NCBI GenBank assembly: GCA_019915015.1
Contig: JAHBBC010000020.1
Coordinates: 186,001 to 250,000 of the forward strand
Origin: Auriscalpium vulgare
Lineage: Eukaryota > Basidiomycota > Agaricomycetes > Russulales > Auriscalpiaceae
Direction: 5' to 3'
Length of the DNA stretch: 64,000 bases
Positions 11,428 through 22,974 of the stretch are shown here, piece by piece. Both the position numbers and the translations under genes were made by a program. The number at the start of each line of letters is the position of its first letter. The stretch's first letter is position 1. The notes below the pieces were generated by a model. The model was not told the origin of the DNA, did not search any database, and was given only the letters and a program-made list of their open reading frames with translations.

Positions 11428-12264
11428 CTACGCATCCTCAGGCACCAAGCCGTCCACCATCTCCTTGAATTCTTCAAGCGACACCTGCTTCTGGTTCCCA
11501 TCCGGCGTACGCAGCAGGAAGTACTCACCCCGCACGAGTGAATTCCCAGCGTCCTCGACGTAGTGCGTCAGGCCCGTGCTGGGCTCGCGGAACGACAAGC
11601 CGACCCAATCGAGGAGATTCGGGGACTCCAACGCGCCGGCGGGAGGCTGAGATGCCTTCAGGTTGGGGTTAGTTACCTTCGTGCTGTGGTGACAGGTCAT
11701 AATGTGGAAAATGCGGTCGTGGAGGAACGCCCCAACGTACGCTTCATCATCCGCGTGTTTGAGAAGTCGACTGTACATACTGCGACCGTCGAGTTCGCAA
11801 TTAGAGATGACGTTCGTTGCCATGAAGGCAGTCCACCACTGTATCATGTGTCTGCGGGCCAACAATTAGCCACGGTCAAGGAGCACTCAGGCACAACATA
11901 GCACTCGCTCTTTCTTAGTCCTCGTCTGCACAAACCGTCCCGCAGGAAAGTTGCAGACCGCGTCGCACTTGCGCCACCACGTCGCCCTCCCGGCAGCGTC
12001 AGTGGGGTACTCGCCCGGATACGGATACTTTGCTGGATCGGCGCCCATCTCGGCTTCGGCTTCGTGGTAGAGCTGCCCTACACGGGCTTCCGAGATGCCC
12101 GCTCTCGCTGCCTTAATGCTTTTGTTGACGTGGATGGTGTACCACCGATACCGGTCGTGGAGGTCGACGAGGCGAGGATCATTGGACCATGGGTGGGAAC
12201 CGCTTCGGGGGTGAGCTGGCGAACGCGAGGAGGTCGGGCGGATGGGCGATGAGAGGAAAGACAT
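11428..12264 (-). CDS. Unknown 240-aa protein, intact member of a local three-copy family
   Basis: Three exons (12264-11909, 11851-11741, 11683-11428) give a 240-residue protein. Intron 1 begins with GC instead of GT; the other copies have GTGAGT or GTGAGC at the same phase-2 position, which supports a GC-AG intron. Visible blocks: D-P-R-L-V-D-L-H-D-R-Y-R-W-Y near residue 30-45, K-C-D-A-V-C-N near 100, H-M-I-Q-W-W at the exon 2 start, and D-W-V-G-x-S-F-R, Y-V-E-D-A-G-N-S, L-R-T-P-D-G-N-Q-K-Q-V-S-L-E-E-F in exon 3. I see no signal peptide, membrane segment or catalytic motif and do not recognise the family. It is flanked by two pseudogenes of the same family on the same strand, so the cluster arose by tandem duplication. 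Confidence 0.7.
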
Positions 12265-12409
12265 GACAATGCAAAGGCAAGCGAGGTGCGATCGACTTTG
12301 GCAACAACAAACACCACGGTCACGTGCCTGAGCCTCGTGTCGACTCGTTGATAGAGACCGAGGCTAAAGACCGGAGTTGGAGCGCCATGAACCAAAGACA
12401 AACAGACAC

Positions 12410-12645
12410 ACGACAACATGCTGCGTACGAGCACAAGGGACAACATACACATGAACGCACGCGATGGTCGCAGGCAAGAAAAATGCCAGTGTGCGTGTGG
12501 AAGTCGTATACAGTATGCCCGTAGTTCCGAGGAGCAGGAGCCAGACACAGGCAACTGCACGAAGAGGGTCAGACTGGATCAACAGGATATGTTCGAGAGA
12601 ACAGACTGAGCGGAAGAAGCGAGGCAAGGAGCTCAGCGCCGGCTG
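12410..12645 (-). pseudogene. Decayed exon of a HAK/KUP potassium transporter
   Basis: This segment matches exon 8 of the intact HAK gene (about 16787-16680): an acceptor CAG, then C-V-W-L-L-L-L and G-T-x-G-I, and at the far end a CATGTGTATGT donor equivalent. Between them the sequence has drifted and the D-P-S-R-A-V motif is lost. No neighbouring HAK exons could be recognised. It is a remnant of an older HAK duplication 3-5 kb from the living gene. Confidence 0.6.
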
Positions 12646-13279
12646 CAAGCCCATTTTATACTCGCAGTCACTCTGGAAGACGATGCAGAAGAACAGGATA
12701 GAGGCGGCAGGTGAATTTCAGAGGCCTAGGCGAGCGCTAAGGCTTGACTACGCCTGCCAGATACTCATGTTAATGTGAAGCTCAGGACCGCGCCGAAGGC
12801 ATACGTTAAGTAAACGCACCTCGACTATCCCCAGTGAGCTCGGAACACTGCTCGTACTTGTGGGCATGTACCCAGACCTCGACGTCCTCTGAATCAAATC
12901 GTTGTCGCATTCTTCTCTGCTACGCGACCCAGCACCCCTCCGTCGGTTGTCGGCGCTTCGCTTGCGGGGAACAGGCAATGCATCTTCTTCTTTGCTCTCG
13001 TCTCGGGGACAGTATGTTGCCTCTTGACCGACTGTCAACGTTCGCGCGCCGGACTGTTACATTGAGAGACAGAGAGAGAGCTGTGAGGTAAAGATGTAAG
13101 AGGGCGAGAGTGTCGGTGGAGCAGGCGGCGACGAGCGCCAGCGGTTCCAGTCGTGTGAATTCGAGGTGCGCCGGAGTCCAGACCGGGACCGCTCGGGATT
13201 GCATCCTGGAATCATTCCAGTCTTACCGTATGGATAGCAGCAGTCATGAAGCAGGGAACCTGACAGAAAGAATTCCCGA
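12646..13279. other. Spacer between family copies 2 and 3
   Basis: No gene recognised. It holds short overlapping frames only. Part of it may be older HAK-derived sequence continuing from the adjacent remnant, but I cannot show this. Confidence 0.4.
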
Positions 13280-14070
13280 CTACTCCGAGTAATCGTAATC
13301 GTCAGGCAGCTCCAAGCCGTCCACCATCTCCTTGAATGCGTCGTCAGCTGCCCGTCCTGTGTGCGCAACACAAAGTACTCACCCAGCGCGATGGATTGCC
13401 CAGCGTCTTAGACATATTGTATCGAGCCTGTCCCGCGCTCGCGGAATGACGCGCCGACCCAGAGGAGAAGATCCGGCTCGGCCAACGCGCCGACGGGACG
13501 CTTGTACGCCTGCGCCGGTCGCCCACTTTCCTGCTGGGGCGACAAGTCAGGGTGTGGAATTTGTGGTCGTGTAGGAATCAGCCAACGTACGCTTCTTCAT
13601 CCGCGTGTCGCAGGAGGAAATTGTGCACACTGCATGTGTCGATCTCGCAGCTTGAGATCGCACTCGTCGCCACGAACGGAATCAACCACTGGATCATGTG
13701 TCTGCATACGCACAGGCCACAACATAACACTCACTCTTTTTTCGTCCGCGTCTGGACAAACCCTTCCTCTAGGATAGTTGCATACCGCGTGGCACTTGCA
13801 CCACGTCGCCTTCCCCGCATCGTCGCGGGGGTAGTCGCCCAGGTACGCAGACGTGGCGGGATTGTCGTCTATCTCGACTTTGGCTTCGTGGTACAGCTGC
13901 TCTAAACGGGTTTCCAAAACGCCCGCTCTCGCTGCCTTAATGCTCCTGTCGACGAGGATGGTGTACCACTGATACCTGTCGTGGAGGTCGACGAGGCGGG
14001 GGTCTTGTGACCAGGTTTCTGAGGGCGGGGGACTGTTCTGGCTCACTGTGGTTGGAACTTGGAAGACATG
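13280..14070 (-). pseudogene. Dead copy 3 of the 240-aa unknown family
   Basis: Exon 1 keeps D-P-R-L-V-D-L-H-D-R-Y-Q-W-Y and K-A-A-R-A-G; the last exon keeps W-V-G-A-S-F-R and Q-S-I-A-L-G-E-Y-F-V-L-R-T. Several lesions are visible. There is one extra G near 13765 just before the intron 1 donor. A TAA (13408-13410) stands where the other copies have the E codon of Y-V-E-D-A-G. A deletion or frameshift removes most of the Q-V-S-L-E-E block before the final E-M-V-D-G-L-E-L. Two residues are missing from the W-W-R-K-C block. The nominal ATG at 14070 leads quickly to a stop. It is more degraded than copy 1. Confidence 0.7.
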
Positions 14071-14381
14071 TCCGTGCCAAATGTGAGGTCAACGTGGTGA
14101 TTGCTGCAGAGGAAGAAAGTGGCTGAGAGGTGCAGAGGAGCGCGGCACGGATCACCTGGCCACAAAGCAAATACTGACAGACAAGACGAAGCTCATGCAA
14201 AATACACTGCATCCACCCGGATCTCATATCCTCGCATTTACCCCGATATTGACAATCCTGTGATGCTCCGTCAGTCCACAAAATGAAACACGAGGGAGGA
14301 AGAAAGCCACGCACTCGTCCTGCCGCGCGATCCAATTTACCGTCTCTGGGAACATCACGCCTGAAAAATGTCCCCGTCAAA

Positions 14382-17300
14382 TCATGCGCACGGCCGCTGT
14401 ATAGCGCACTCACACAGTCGTCGATAAATGTCCTCGATGAGGACCCGGCGTACGTAGTTCACTACGCTGGACAGGCGCCCCGCGTCCACTTCTTTGCTTG
14501 TGATATTATAGTACGGGACGCTGGGTGACGCATCAGCTAACGGAATCTGGGCGTCGTGTATGGGAGGAAAGAGGCATACACGTGTGTGTGCGCAGGCGCG
14601 ACAGCATTCAGCTCGCGAATGGTCTCCGGCGCATCGCGCGGACTCGAGCGCGCCTCGAGCGCGCAAATTCGCTTCACGATCTCGTCAATCTGCATAGTTG
14701 TCAGCTGTGCGCACCGGAGGAGTGAGGGAGCAAACATACCTGCACTCCGAACTCTTCGCGGAAGCCGAGGTAGTACGACGCGCCATAAAAGCCTTAGTGA
14801 ACGAATCAGCAGAGGTTCAAGGGGGCTTGAGCAGAGGAGAAACGCCTTGGATAAAGAGGAAAATACGAAGAGCGGAGGCGGCGACGGCACAATGGAATAC
14901 ATACCTGGGACACCGTCAACCTTTTCTACGACGTAACGGTCCTCCAGGGTTACATGCCCAATGGGCAGCACATGGACCGAGAGGAATATCTACCGCCATA
15001 ACCATGCCATCGGATACAAGATATACCAAGATGAAAGGGAGGGACTTACAACGAATCGTGGCAGCGCAGGCCACTGGCGAATGAAGCCTACATCCCAGCA
15101 TCAGCAATTGATCCGAACTCGCCAAAGACAAAACGAGGCAAGCGACGCACTGATGAACGAATGCGGCACCCCACGCTCGTGCGCCATACGATGGAACACT
15201 GCCAGCATTGGCAGGCGGCCCAGCTCGCGCTTCTCCTCGCCGTCCGAATCCGCATCGAGATCCACGCCGTCGCCCTCGCGCGAGAGGGTAGGCACCATGC
15301 AATAGAACTTCGTTTGGTCGAGGCCATCTCCTGCCTCCACCTCGACAGACGTGGCATTCTCAGAGACGGACTCACGGTCCAGCTCTGCGGAACCGCCAGT
15401 GGCGGGGAACTTCTCATCGATGGGAGAGCGAGAGGACACGATGAAGCGGGAGAGGTTGCGGCGGGAGGCACCATCGAAGCGATCCTCAAGGCCCTGAAAA
15501 AGCAGGTCCAAGTCAGTACGGGACAACAAGGGCAGAGCATAGACGTACCTTCGCCCAGTTCCAGAATGTCATGAGAATCAACCTATATCCTTGTTATCAG
15601 CAAACGCATTGCCTGATAGGAAACGTTACAGGAAAGAACGAACAATACGACTCCAATCGTCAATGGCACCCACGCGCCATCGGGTACCTTCTTCAGCGAC
15701 GCGCCCCAGAACAACCCTGCCCAGAGGAGCCATCAGTATGATGATTTTTCAACGCATTGACAAGATGCGCACCATCGATAAATCCAAAGAAAAGGAAAAA
15801 TGCGACACCAAGCAGCACGGGCAGGTGTTTCACGTAGCGGATCTGGATAGCGATGAGCACTGTCGTGCTGAACATGACCGTTGCGACCGCGAAGCCGTAT
15901 GCATTCGTGAGCTGTGAGGCATTTTTGAATGCCGCGACAATGATGATGGTGCCAATCATCACTGCGTGCCGCAAAATAATCAGACGAGGACAGGAATGCA
16001 GAACAAAGACTGGACACACATGTCCAGTTGACGGCGGGGATGTACACCTGGCCTTGGATCTTATCTGAGGTATGGACCATGCGGAACGGTGGAAGACTTT
16101 TCATGTTGACGAGCTGCTGCACGAGGCTGAACGCGCCCGTGATCATCGCCTGCGACGCGATGAGCTGTCAAAGCCACGAATTAAGTCATCAGCATATATG
16201 CGCAATCGCAGGGCTGCTCACTGTGGCGAGGATAGCAAACACATAGAGAATCCTAATAGCACATCGCACGTCAGACGAGCGCACGCAACTCGCTAACAGA
16301 GTGTGCGCACCAGAACAGCGGCCCGTTGTGGGCACCAGGGATCGTGCGGTAGAATACGTTGCTGATGACATCGTCACCGTCTACGATGAGGCGAGAGCCC
16401 TGCCCGAGGTACGCGAGGATAAGTGAGGGATACACGAAGGTGCTGAAGGAAATCTGGATGGAGAGCATGTTGAATTGGCCTAGGCTAGAAGACACAGCGG
16501 CGTCAGCAAGACAAATGGTATCAATATTGTGCAGCGCACTTGGCGAAAAGAGCTTCGCAGCCTGTTACAGCGAGGAGCACGCCGGCGAGCGTATCGTAGT
16601 TTCCCGTCCGCACAAAGTCTATGGAGGACAAGAATCGGCATCAATGGCTTGTTCAATTGACTAGAGAGGTGACATACACATGACGGCGCGCGATGGGTCA
16701 AAGACGCGGAAAATTCCCGGGTGCGTCTGAATGTTGTAGATTCCCGTGCCCGCGAGGAGCAGGAGCCAGACACAAGTGGCTGCGTGAGATCATCAAATAG
16801 AAGCGACGGTAGACGCTCAAGAAAAACTGACTGGGCGCAAAGATCGAAGCCAGGCGCGCTGTGCCGAAGGGCTGCGCTAGAAAGAGCACGACGATGAATG
16901 CCTGCAGCAGGCACGGCATGAGCTGCGGTATCGTCGTAACAAAGAAAAATTCTTACGATGGATATCCCGGTGACATCGTGCGCAACCTCAGGCTTCGCGA
17001 CGGCTGTACAACAGTCAGTTGCGCACAAAGGCGGACCATCGACGAACGCTTACCGATACCGCCCACTGCGCTGGTAACCGACACCGCAGCCGTGAGCACG
17101 CCATCCGCCATGGTCAGACTAGTCCCGAAAAGCGACTGCAAGAGCCACGTAAGTCTTATACCCGGTGTAGAGACAGGCCAGAACTTACCCAGACAAGGAG
17201 GGGCCATCGAAGCGACTGCGGCGCGCGGATGTTCTTCGTTGGCTTGAGGCCGACAGACATCGAGTCGCGCGTGGGCGCCGTCTCGAATGCCTTCGGGGGA

Positions 17301-17814
17301 TACAAGCCTTGGAAGAGGGCAAAGGTCCCTCCCTCGCCTGCGCAATCAGTTCAAATGACGCTCCAGCATTCGGCGTTGTTTCTCTAACCTTCGGTGGTGC
17401 CAAAATGAAGGCAAATGAGAACCTGTCGTGATGAACAAAATTAGCGTTAGGATCCGGCAGGACGAAGAGCAAACCAACATATTTGATGAGCGGGATGAGC
17501 GTGAGCGACCAGACGATCGCACTGAGGCCGCCGATAACATCCTCGCGCGACGGCGCGGGGCCGGAGGAGCTCCATATACCGTTCAGCACGTACAATGGTG
17601 ATGTCCCGATGTCCGAGTAGATGATTCCTGCAGAGCTTTCATCAGTGTGGACATGGCCTGCAATAATGAGGTGACACATACCGAGCGTCTGGAAGCTGAG
17701 CGTGAGCAGCGCGAGCCCGGTTGCATGCACCGGCATGCGCACGAGGCCGCGGTCGAGTACGACCGAAGGCGGCGGCAGCGCCGAGCGGGAGGAAGGGAGA
17801 ATGGAATCCATCAT
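14382..17814 (-). CDS. HAK1: HAK/KUP-family potassium transporter
   Basis: A complete gene of 21 exons encoding about 760 residues. The ATG is at 17814 and the TGA at 14382-14384. First exons: 17814-17682, 17627-17479, 17422-17389, 17337-17189. Every junction restores the family reading frame. Family hallmarks include the first-helix signature G-I-I-Y-S-D-I-G-T-S-P-L-Y, then G-E-G-G-T-F-A-L, F-G-T-S-L-T-M-A-D-G-V-L-T, F-D-P-S-R-A-V, L-G-Q-F-N, N-A-Y-G-F-A-V, F-W-G-A-S-L-K-K-V-P-D-G-A-W-V-P-L and W-A-K-G-L-E-D-R-F-D. The cytosolic tail ends R-R-V-L-I-E-D-I-Y-R-R-L. The hydrophobic core fits the roughly 12-helix plasma-membrane K+ uptake transporters that work at low external potassium, often coupled to H+ or Na+. 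Introns are about 45-90 bp. No disabling lesion is seen. A decayed exon copy lies at 12.4-12.65 kb. Confidence 0.92.
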
Positions 17815-18461
17815 GGAAGAATTCACAAGCGGAGCAACGCAGCGAACAACCGGGGGGCCGCGAAGCAAAGCGCAGGGATCAAGAAGAGGCCTGCCCACGT
17901 CCCAAATATTTGAGGCCACCCGCTATCAGCGCAATCTCATGAAGACAGCTTCCCCCCTTTCTGGCCCTAGTCCTGGCAAATAAACTCGGCAGCTGAACCG
18001 GAGCATTGATGCGTACGGGCTGCGATCGAGGAATGGCGAATATCCCTCGAAGGCGCGCGGCTAGCCGACCGGACGGCGAATATCCCTCGTGGTTGAGGGA
18101 TTTTTGCTATGGCTGGGTGACGTCGTGGCGTGGACGGCTCGGTTCGTATTGAAGCGAGATCCATCAGTTGATGTTCGGATTGAGCTCGCTGCTCAAACGT
18201 GCGAGGTGCTTTGCAGTGACGTGGGCGGAGTTCCATCGTCGAGGGAGAATGGATGCTCGGATGACTGGAATCCGCGGAATCGGCCCGGAAAGGGGAAAGG
18301 CGGCCGGCGACTTGTAAAATAGATGACCGAGCACAAAGAAAAAATGGGGGAACATGTTGTTCAACACCGTCTAGCGCGGTCAGTTCGTCAGAGCCTGCAG
18401 GAGGCTGCCCGTGCCACGCGCATTTGCATCAGGTCGATAAGCAATCTGAAGGTTGGAAACA
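17815..18461. other. Upstream region of HAK1
   Basis: No gene recognised. A near-repeat GGCGAATATCCCTCG occurs twice (about 18036 and 18074). The region separates HAK1 from the next minus-strand coding tract and presumably contains the HAK1 promoter. Confidence 0.4.
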
Positions 18462-19130
18462 TCAGGGGGGACAACTGTCGGTGCGAAAGGAACGGGATGT
18501 ATGAACGCTTCTGGCGGCCAGGTCAACGAGGTCGTTTCCACGAAGAAATTCGAAGGCGGCAATGGCAATGAGCTCGTCTGACCGCAACTTGACGAGGATA
18601 TCGCCGGCATTCGTGGGATGTTGGGTGCGAGCAAACAAGTCAAATTCATGTTGGACGACTGGGCACAAAATGAGACAAATCGAGGGATCTTCTGCGATAT
18701 GAGCTACGTACCTGGTGATTTTGATGACGTCGTGTAATAGAGGCGAGCAACCGGACTGTGATCTTGCTCGAGCAGTCCCGATAACGCAGTCGTGGTGGAG
18801 CACGTTCGAGCGGTGCGTGAAAGGGAATGGAAATGTGGCTTGAAGCTCGTCGACAGGTTGGGTGACTGGGAAGTATCGATCAGAGCCGTCTATGGGCGCG
18901 TTATATTACCAGTGAAGATGTGCCTAGATTCTGGCTACGTACATTTCAGGTAGATGGTGCGCTCGCCCCATTCGCCGCCCTGCCTTCACCGTGTCCGACG
19001 CGCCAGCATCGATCTCGTCTATCTTCTCCTGCACCGCAGACCCTCTCCCACCATTCACCGTCGCCCACAGCGGCTCCCGCTTCAGACTCGGACCCTGTAC
19101 GTCTTCACGAACGATCCCGGGTCGCACGCG
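18462..19130 (-). CDS. Uncertain gene, minus strand, function unknown
   Basis: Two coding-like tracts can be joined across a GTACGT...CCCATAG intron at about 18934-18886. One reads G-E-W-G-E-R-T-I-Y-L-K. The next runs Y-G-S-D-R-Y-F-P-V-T-Q-P-V-D-E-L and continues about 130 residues to the stop at 18462, passing through D-I-L-V-K-L-R-S-D-E-L. The frame closes upstream of 18990, so a further intron or a lesion is needed there. More tracts on the same strand up to 19600 may belong to it. I do not recognise a family; it may be a partial or dead gene. Confidence 0.3.
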
Positions 19131-20113
19131 ATGCCCTTCTGCCAGTGTAAAGAATGCGATCGCGCTGGGCGCACGAGAACGTGCCGAGTGAGAACTGGGA
19201 GTGCGTCACGAGGTTTCCCCGGTCTTGCATGTGCGCTACGGTCTCCATGGTACAGCGGCCATGGATGCCTGTCAGCTGGACGACCTGCGGCACGAACGTC
19301 CCCTTGCGCCAGCACGGCTAAGCAAAAACCGGCCCTGATCCATCTTCGCCAGCACTGGGGACCATCGAAAAGGCTGTGGAGGGCGAAACCGTTGCACTGC
19401 TCACTGCAGAAAATGAACCAATAATAACGAAAAACGTGCCCAGTGTAATCGGAGCGTATGGAATTCCCATAGGTGCGCCAGTGGTAGGGTGAAGACAAGT
19501 ACGGTATTGCATGCCGGTGGCAGCGTGGCGCTCAGTACATGGCGACTCTGTCGAAGATTTCATGAGCAGGTAAACCAGAACGTAGTGCGTAGACACGCGC
19601 ACCTGTCGCCCAAAGCACTTCCATCTCGCCCTGCCAACTTCCTATGTGCATCAACCCACTGCAGGTGCTCCCGGAACCGTCATATTGATTCTGCCGCGTC
19701 AGCGCCCCGAGACCACAATTCTGATTAGGCCTTGTGCAGAGTTGGTGATAGGAGGGAGTCGGAGGATCGGTGTGGTGCTTCAGACCGCAGGTAGCAGTAA
19801 GAAGGAAGAGTAACGAGAAAGGATGTTGTTGAAACAACGGAAGGAATGAGAAGGAATTGACCAGGAATTGACCGGTCGACATCGCCAGAATTATCCTCGC
19901 CAGAATTATCCTGAAGTCTCACAGTAGCCCTGCCCTAAAGTCAACTTCATAGCACGTGCAGCAGCATAGTCGACGACCGATTTGTCGCCGTGTCCGAGTC
20001 GTCCGAGCATTCATTTTTTTTGCCCTCGATCACTGTACATACATAACTCGATCACCGTTGCAGAAACAAAATGGCAATATTGCTCTTCATCTTCATCACC
20101 CCCAGTCTGAGCA
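19131..20113. other. Region upstream of the MYND pair
   Basis: Minus-strand frames at about 19105-19293 and 19318-19602 look partly coding and could be further exons of the uncertain gene at 18462-19130, but I could not join them in frame. The last 300 bases hold only the presumed promoter of the truncated MYND-family gene. Confidence 0.3.
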
Positions 20114-20860
20114 ATGCTCCTTTCTCTGGGCTTCGACACGAATCATCGCGCTTCAGTCGCCTTGCACAATCTGCTGCGCACCGAACCATCCAAGGTATGT
20201 CGCACCAAATTTGACCTTCTTCGCCCATTGATTTTTCTTCTATCTTAGATTATCGAGTACGCGCAACGCGGCTCCCTCCCTGCGCTGCAGACGCTCTCAC
20301 ACGATCCACTACGCTACATCCCCGACCACCGAAAACCCGACGTGCTCTCGATCTTCTGCTCGCACATCCGCGCTGCCGGTGCACCACCATCGACCCCCAC
20401 TGCCTCCGCCATTGTCCAACAGTGCTTCATCGGCCTCTGCATCGTCCTCCAGCGGCATAATCTGCTGTATGATCCCGAAGTTCGCAACACCTGGCCAGCC
20501 ATGTTTGCCTGGATGGAGCACCTCTGCCCCCGCGTTTGCGTCCCTCGTACCCGCGAGAGCGAGCAGCATATCATGCCGGAAGTGTGCATGCACATCATCT
20601 ACCATCTCCTGGGGGATGCCCTGCTGCTAGACAAGTATCTCGCAACTCCCGGCCTCATCGCGTTTGCGGCCCGCGTCTGGATGTCCATCGATGTGACCCA
20701 ACCTCGCGAGCCCGCTCTCGTCGAGATGGCCATTGACCGCCTCCTACGCTCCGCCCCAAGGCCTTCACTCGACTCGACCTGGAACAGCGCCAGGATCAAG
20801 GAGTTACTTTCCTCGGCATTTTTGATGGCAACTGCTGTCGCCAGCCCAGGCGAATTTTGA
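20114..20860 (+). CDS. Truncated MYND-family paralogue lacking the zinc finger
   Basis: Exon 1 (20114-20194) ends P-S-K. A GTATGT...CTTAG intron follows, and exon 2 (20249-20860) continues I-I-E-Y-A-Q-R-G-S, giving 230 residues. Both the position of the first intron and the sequence around it match the full-length MYND genes (P-S-K | V-I-x-A-A-R-R-G-S). The body keeps the family's F-C-S-H-I-R, an M-x-W-M-x-H-L-like core and V-W-M-S-I-D. It stops after about 40% of the family length, before the second half of the helical domain and the whole MYND finger. It may be a pseudogene, or a short paralogue that can no longer use the finger for partner binding. It lies 153 bp upstream of the intact gene. 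Confidence 0.65.
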
Positions 20861-21012
20861 TCAGGGCCGGTTCTGACCAAGCCGTGCCGGCTGTAGCCTC
20901 ACTGTGATCCCGATACCACTGTGATCCCGATACCTTCGTCAAACTTAAGTAAAACACTGCAGCCTGCTGCTTTCAACCGCCGCAAATCCACAAACAACTT
21001 CGACTCTCTGTT

Positions 21013-22974
21013 ATGCCTCCATGGAACCCTACGACATTCTCGGCGCTCGCCCAACGCAACATGGTCCGCAAGCCCGCTTCCGAGGCACGTCTTTGTCCCT
21101 TTCACATGTGAATCTATCACTCACCTGCTTGCACGGCTAACATATATCATAGATTGTGAAGCTAGCCAACCGGGGCTCGTTACTCGCCCTCTTCATCATC
21201 GCGTATTCCCACGACAACATCCCACCCCGCTACCACACAGAGATTTTGCGCACCTACTGCTCCTTTCTCCAGCACTCGGAACCTCCCCATTCCCAGCCCC
21301 ATTTGCTCACAGCCGAGGATAGTCACGACAGCGAGGCCGTGCAGCGTGCAGGATACTGTCTTTTCGGCCTCACAGAGGTGCTTCACGACTCGGAGCTCCT
21401 TCTGGGCTCGGGCTCCGCGCCGCTTGAGTCGCTTGCCGTTGCGTGGAACGGGATCTTCAAATGGATGGTCCATCTCTACGAACTGTGCCGCGCAGAAGAT
21501 CCGCGGCATATGATGATGGACGTCATCATGACCGTTGTACAGAAAGCCTGCGTGCGCCCGGAGCTGAAGGCTCAAGTCGCCGAGACGCCTGGTATCGTCG
21601 CGCTCACCGCATCGATCTGGATGAACGAAGACCTGGTGCCCGGGCTGCCATCATCCTTGGTCACACTCAATCTAGTCGACCTTCTCAACAGCCTGCCTGT
21701 CTCTGCTGTAGGTGAGGTCATTGCGTCCGTCGGGGGGAGGACAAGCGACCTCGCTGACCGGTTGATTCGCTGTCTACGCTTGGCGGTCAAGAAACGCGCG
21801 CCCTCTGCAGTGCATGAGCTTCCATATTTGAAGCTTATGCACCGTTTGGGAGGGTTGCATGCGTCCCCAGCGAGGGTGGCGTTTCTCTCGGCGCGCGTCT
21901 TACGTGCAGTAATGAGGACGCTCGTGCGGATCTCCGCCCTCAACGCCGGGCACGACTCTGAAGTTAGCTCTGCACTTGAGCTGGGCTTCGCCCTGTTCTC
22001 CAATATCATCGAAACAGGTACAGCCGTTGAGCGTGTCCGCCAATGCATACACGACGGCATCTTCGAGGCCATCATCAACTCTACCCCGCATCTTGACCAC
22101 CTTCCCATGGAGACAACGTGCACATGGTATTTCATACTGAACATCCTCCCGCGCTATTCTTGTTTCCGCTCGGTCATTGAAGCCGTTTGGCAGTCACTGG
22201 CCGCGCTCCAAAATGCCAAGCACCTGGACAAAATTGCGCAGTCACGCCAGTCAATTGTCAAGGATGCATGGGACATCGTCTGTTCTCTCGCCGCCTCTCA
22301 CAAGGTATTGAAGGAAGCTGTTGACCAGGATTTGCTGAGTCTGGATGCTGAATGTGACACCGTGAGCTCTTTGTTGACTCTAATTCATTCTGGTTGCTCA
22401 TTGTGGTGACAGTGCCACCAGTTGGGCGGCAAGAACAATTTCTGCCAATGCGCGGGCTGTCATTCCGCCGTCTACTGCTTGAAGCAGTGCCAGAAGATAG
22501 CCTGGGGCACTACACACAAGGCTTCATGCGGCGCAGAGCGCCTTCGCAGTACGTCGCCCTCTGAACCTGATTCCCAATCTAATTTGAAGGGCAGAGCGTC
22601 CGACAACCGGCCTTAGCAGGCGTGATGCACATTATCTCCATGCACTAGCTATCCAACACGCCAGGGCGTGGGGCCCAGGTTTACTTGCCGAAGCCGCCGA
22701 GAAGAACTTAGAGGGCCCGTTACACAGCTACATCATTTCGCTCGACTACACCGCAGGTCCACAATGCCAATGCGGGCTGATGGACATGTTCCCGAGGGAG
22801 GAAGGTGACCGCGCCGAGAAGTCCGAGCAGTATCGCACATTCACGGTGCTTCGGGTGACGGTGCGACTGGGAGAGTTACGATTCCCTGAGTTTACGAAGT
22901 TGAATCGTTTACTAGGGTGTTTTTCGGGGTCGTGCCTGCATCTATTCGGTCATGGTCGCCGGGTGCCGGTTTGA
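21013..22974 (+). CDS. MYND-type zinc finger protein A
   Basis: Four exons (21013-21084, 21153-22361, 22413-22548, 22595-22974) give 598 residues. Intron 1 has a GC donor; introns 2 and 3 are GT-AG (51 and 46 bp). The first 425 residues are a helical domain shared with three paralogues here. The MYND finger occupies about residues 425-466: C425-D-T-C428, C440-A-G-C443, C449-x3-C453, H462-x3-C466. Intron 2 falls inside the first CxxC pair. A conserved C-terminal domain of about 130 residues follows. MYND fingers usually bind proline-rich partners; in this family the partner and process are unknown. I see no SET domain, so it is not an obvious methyltransferase. Codons, splice sites and motifs are all consistent with a functional gene. 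Confidence 0.82.
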
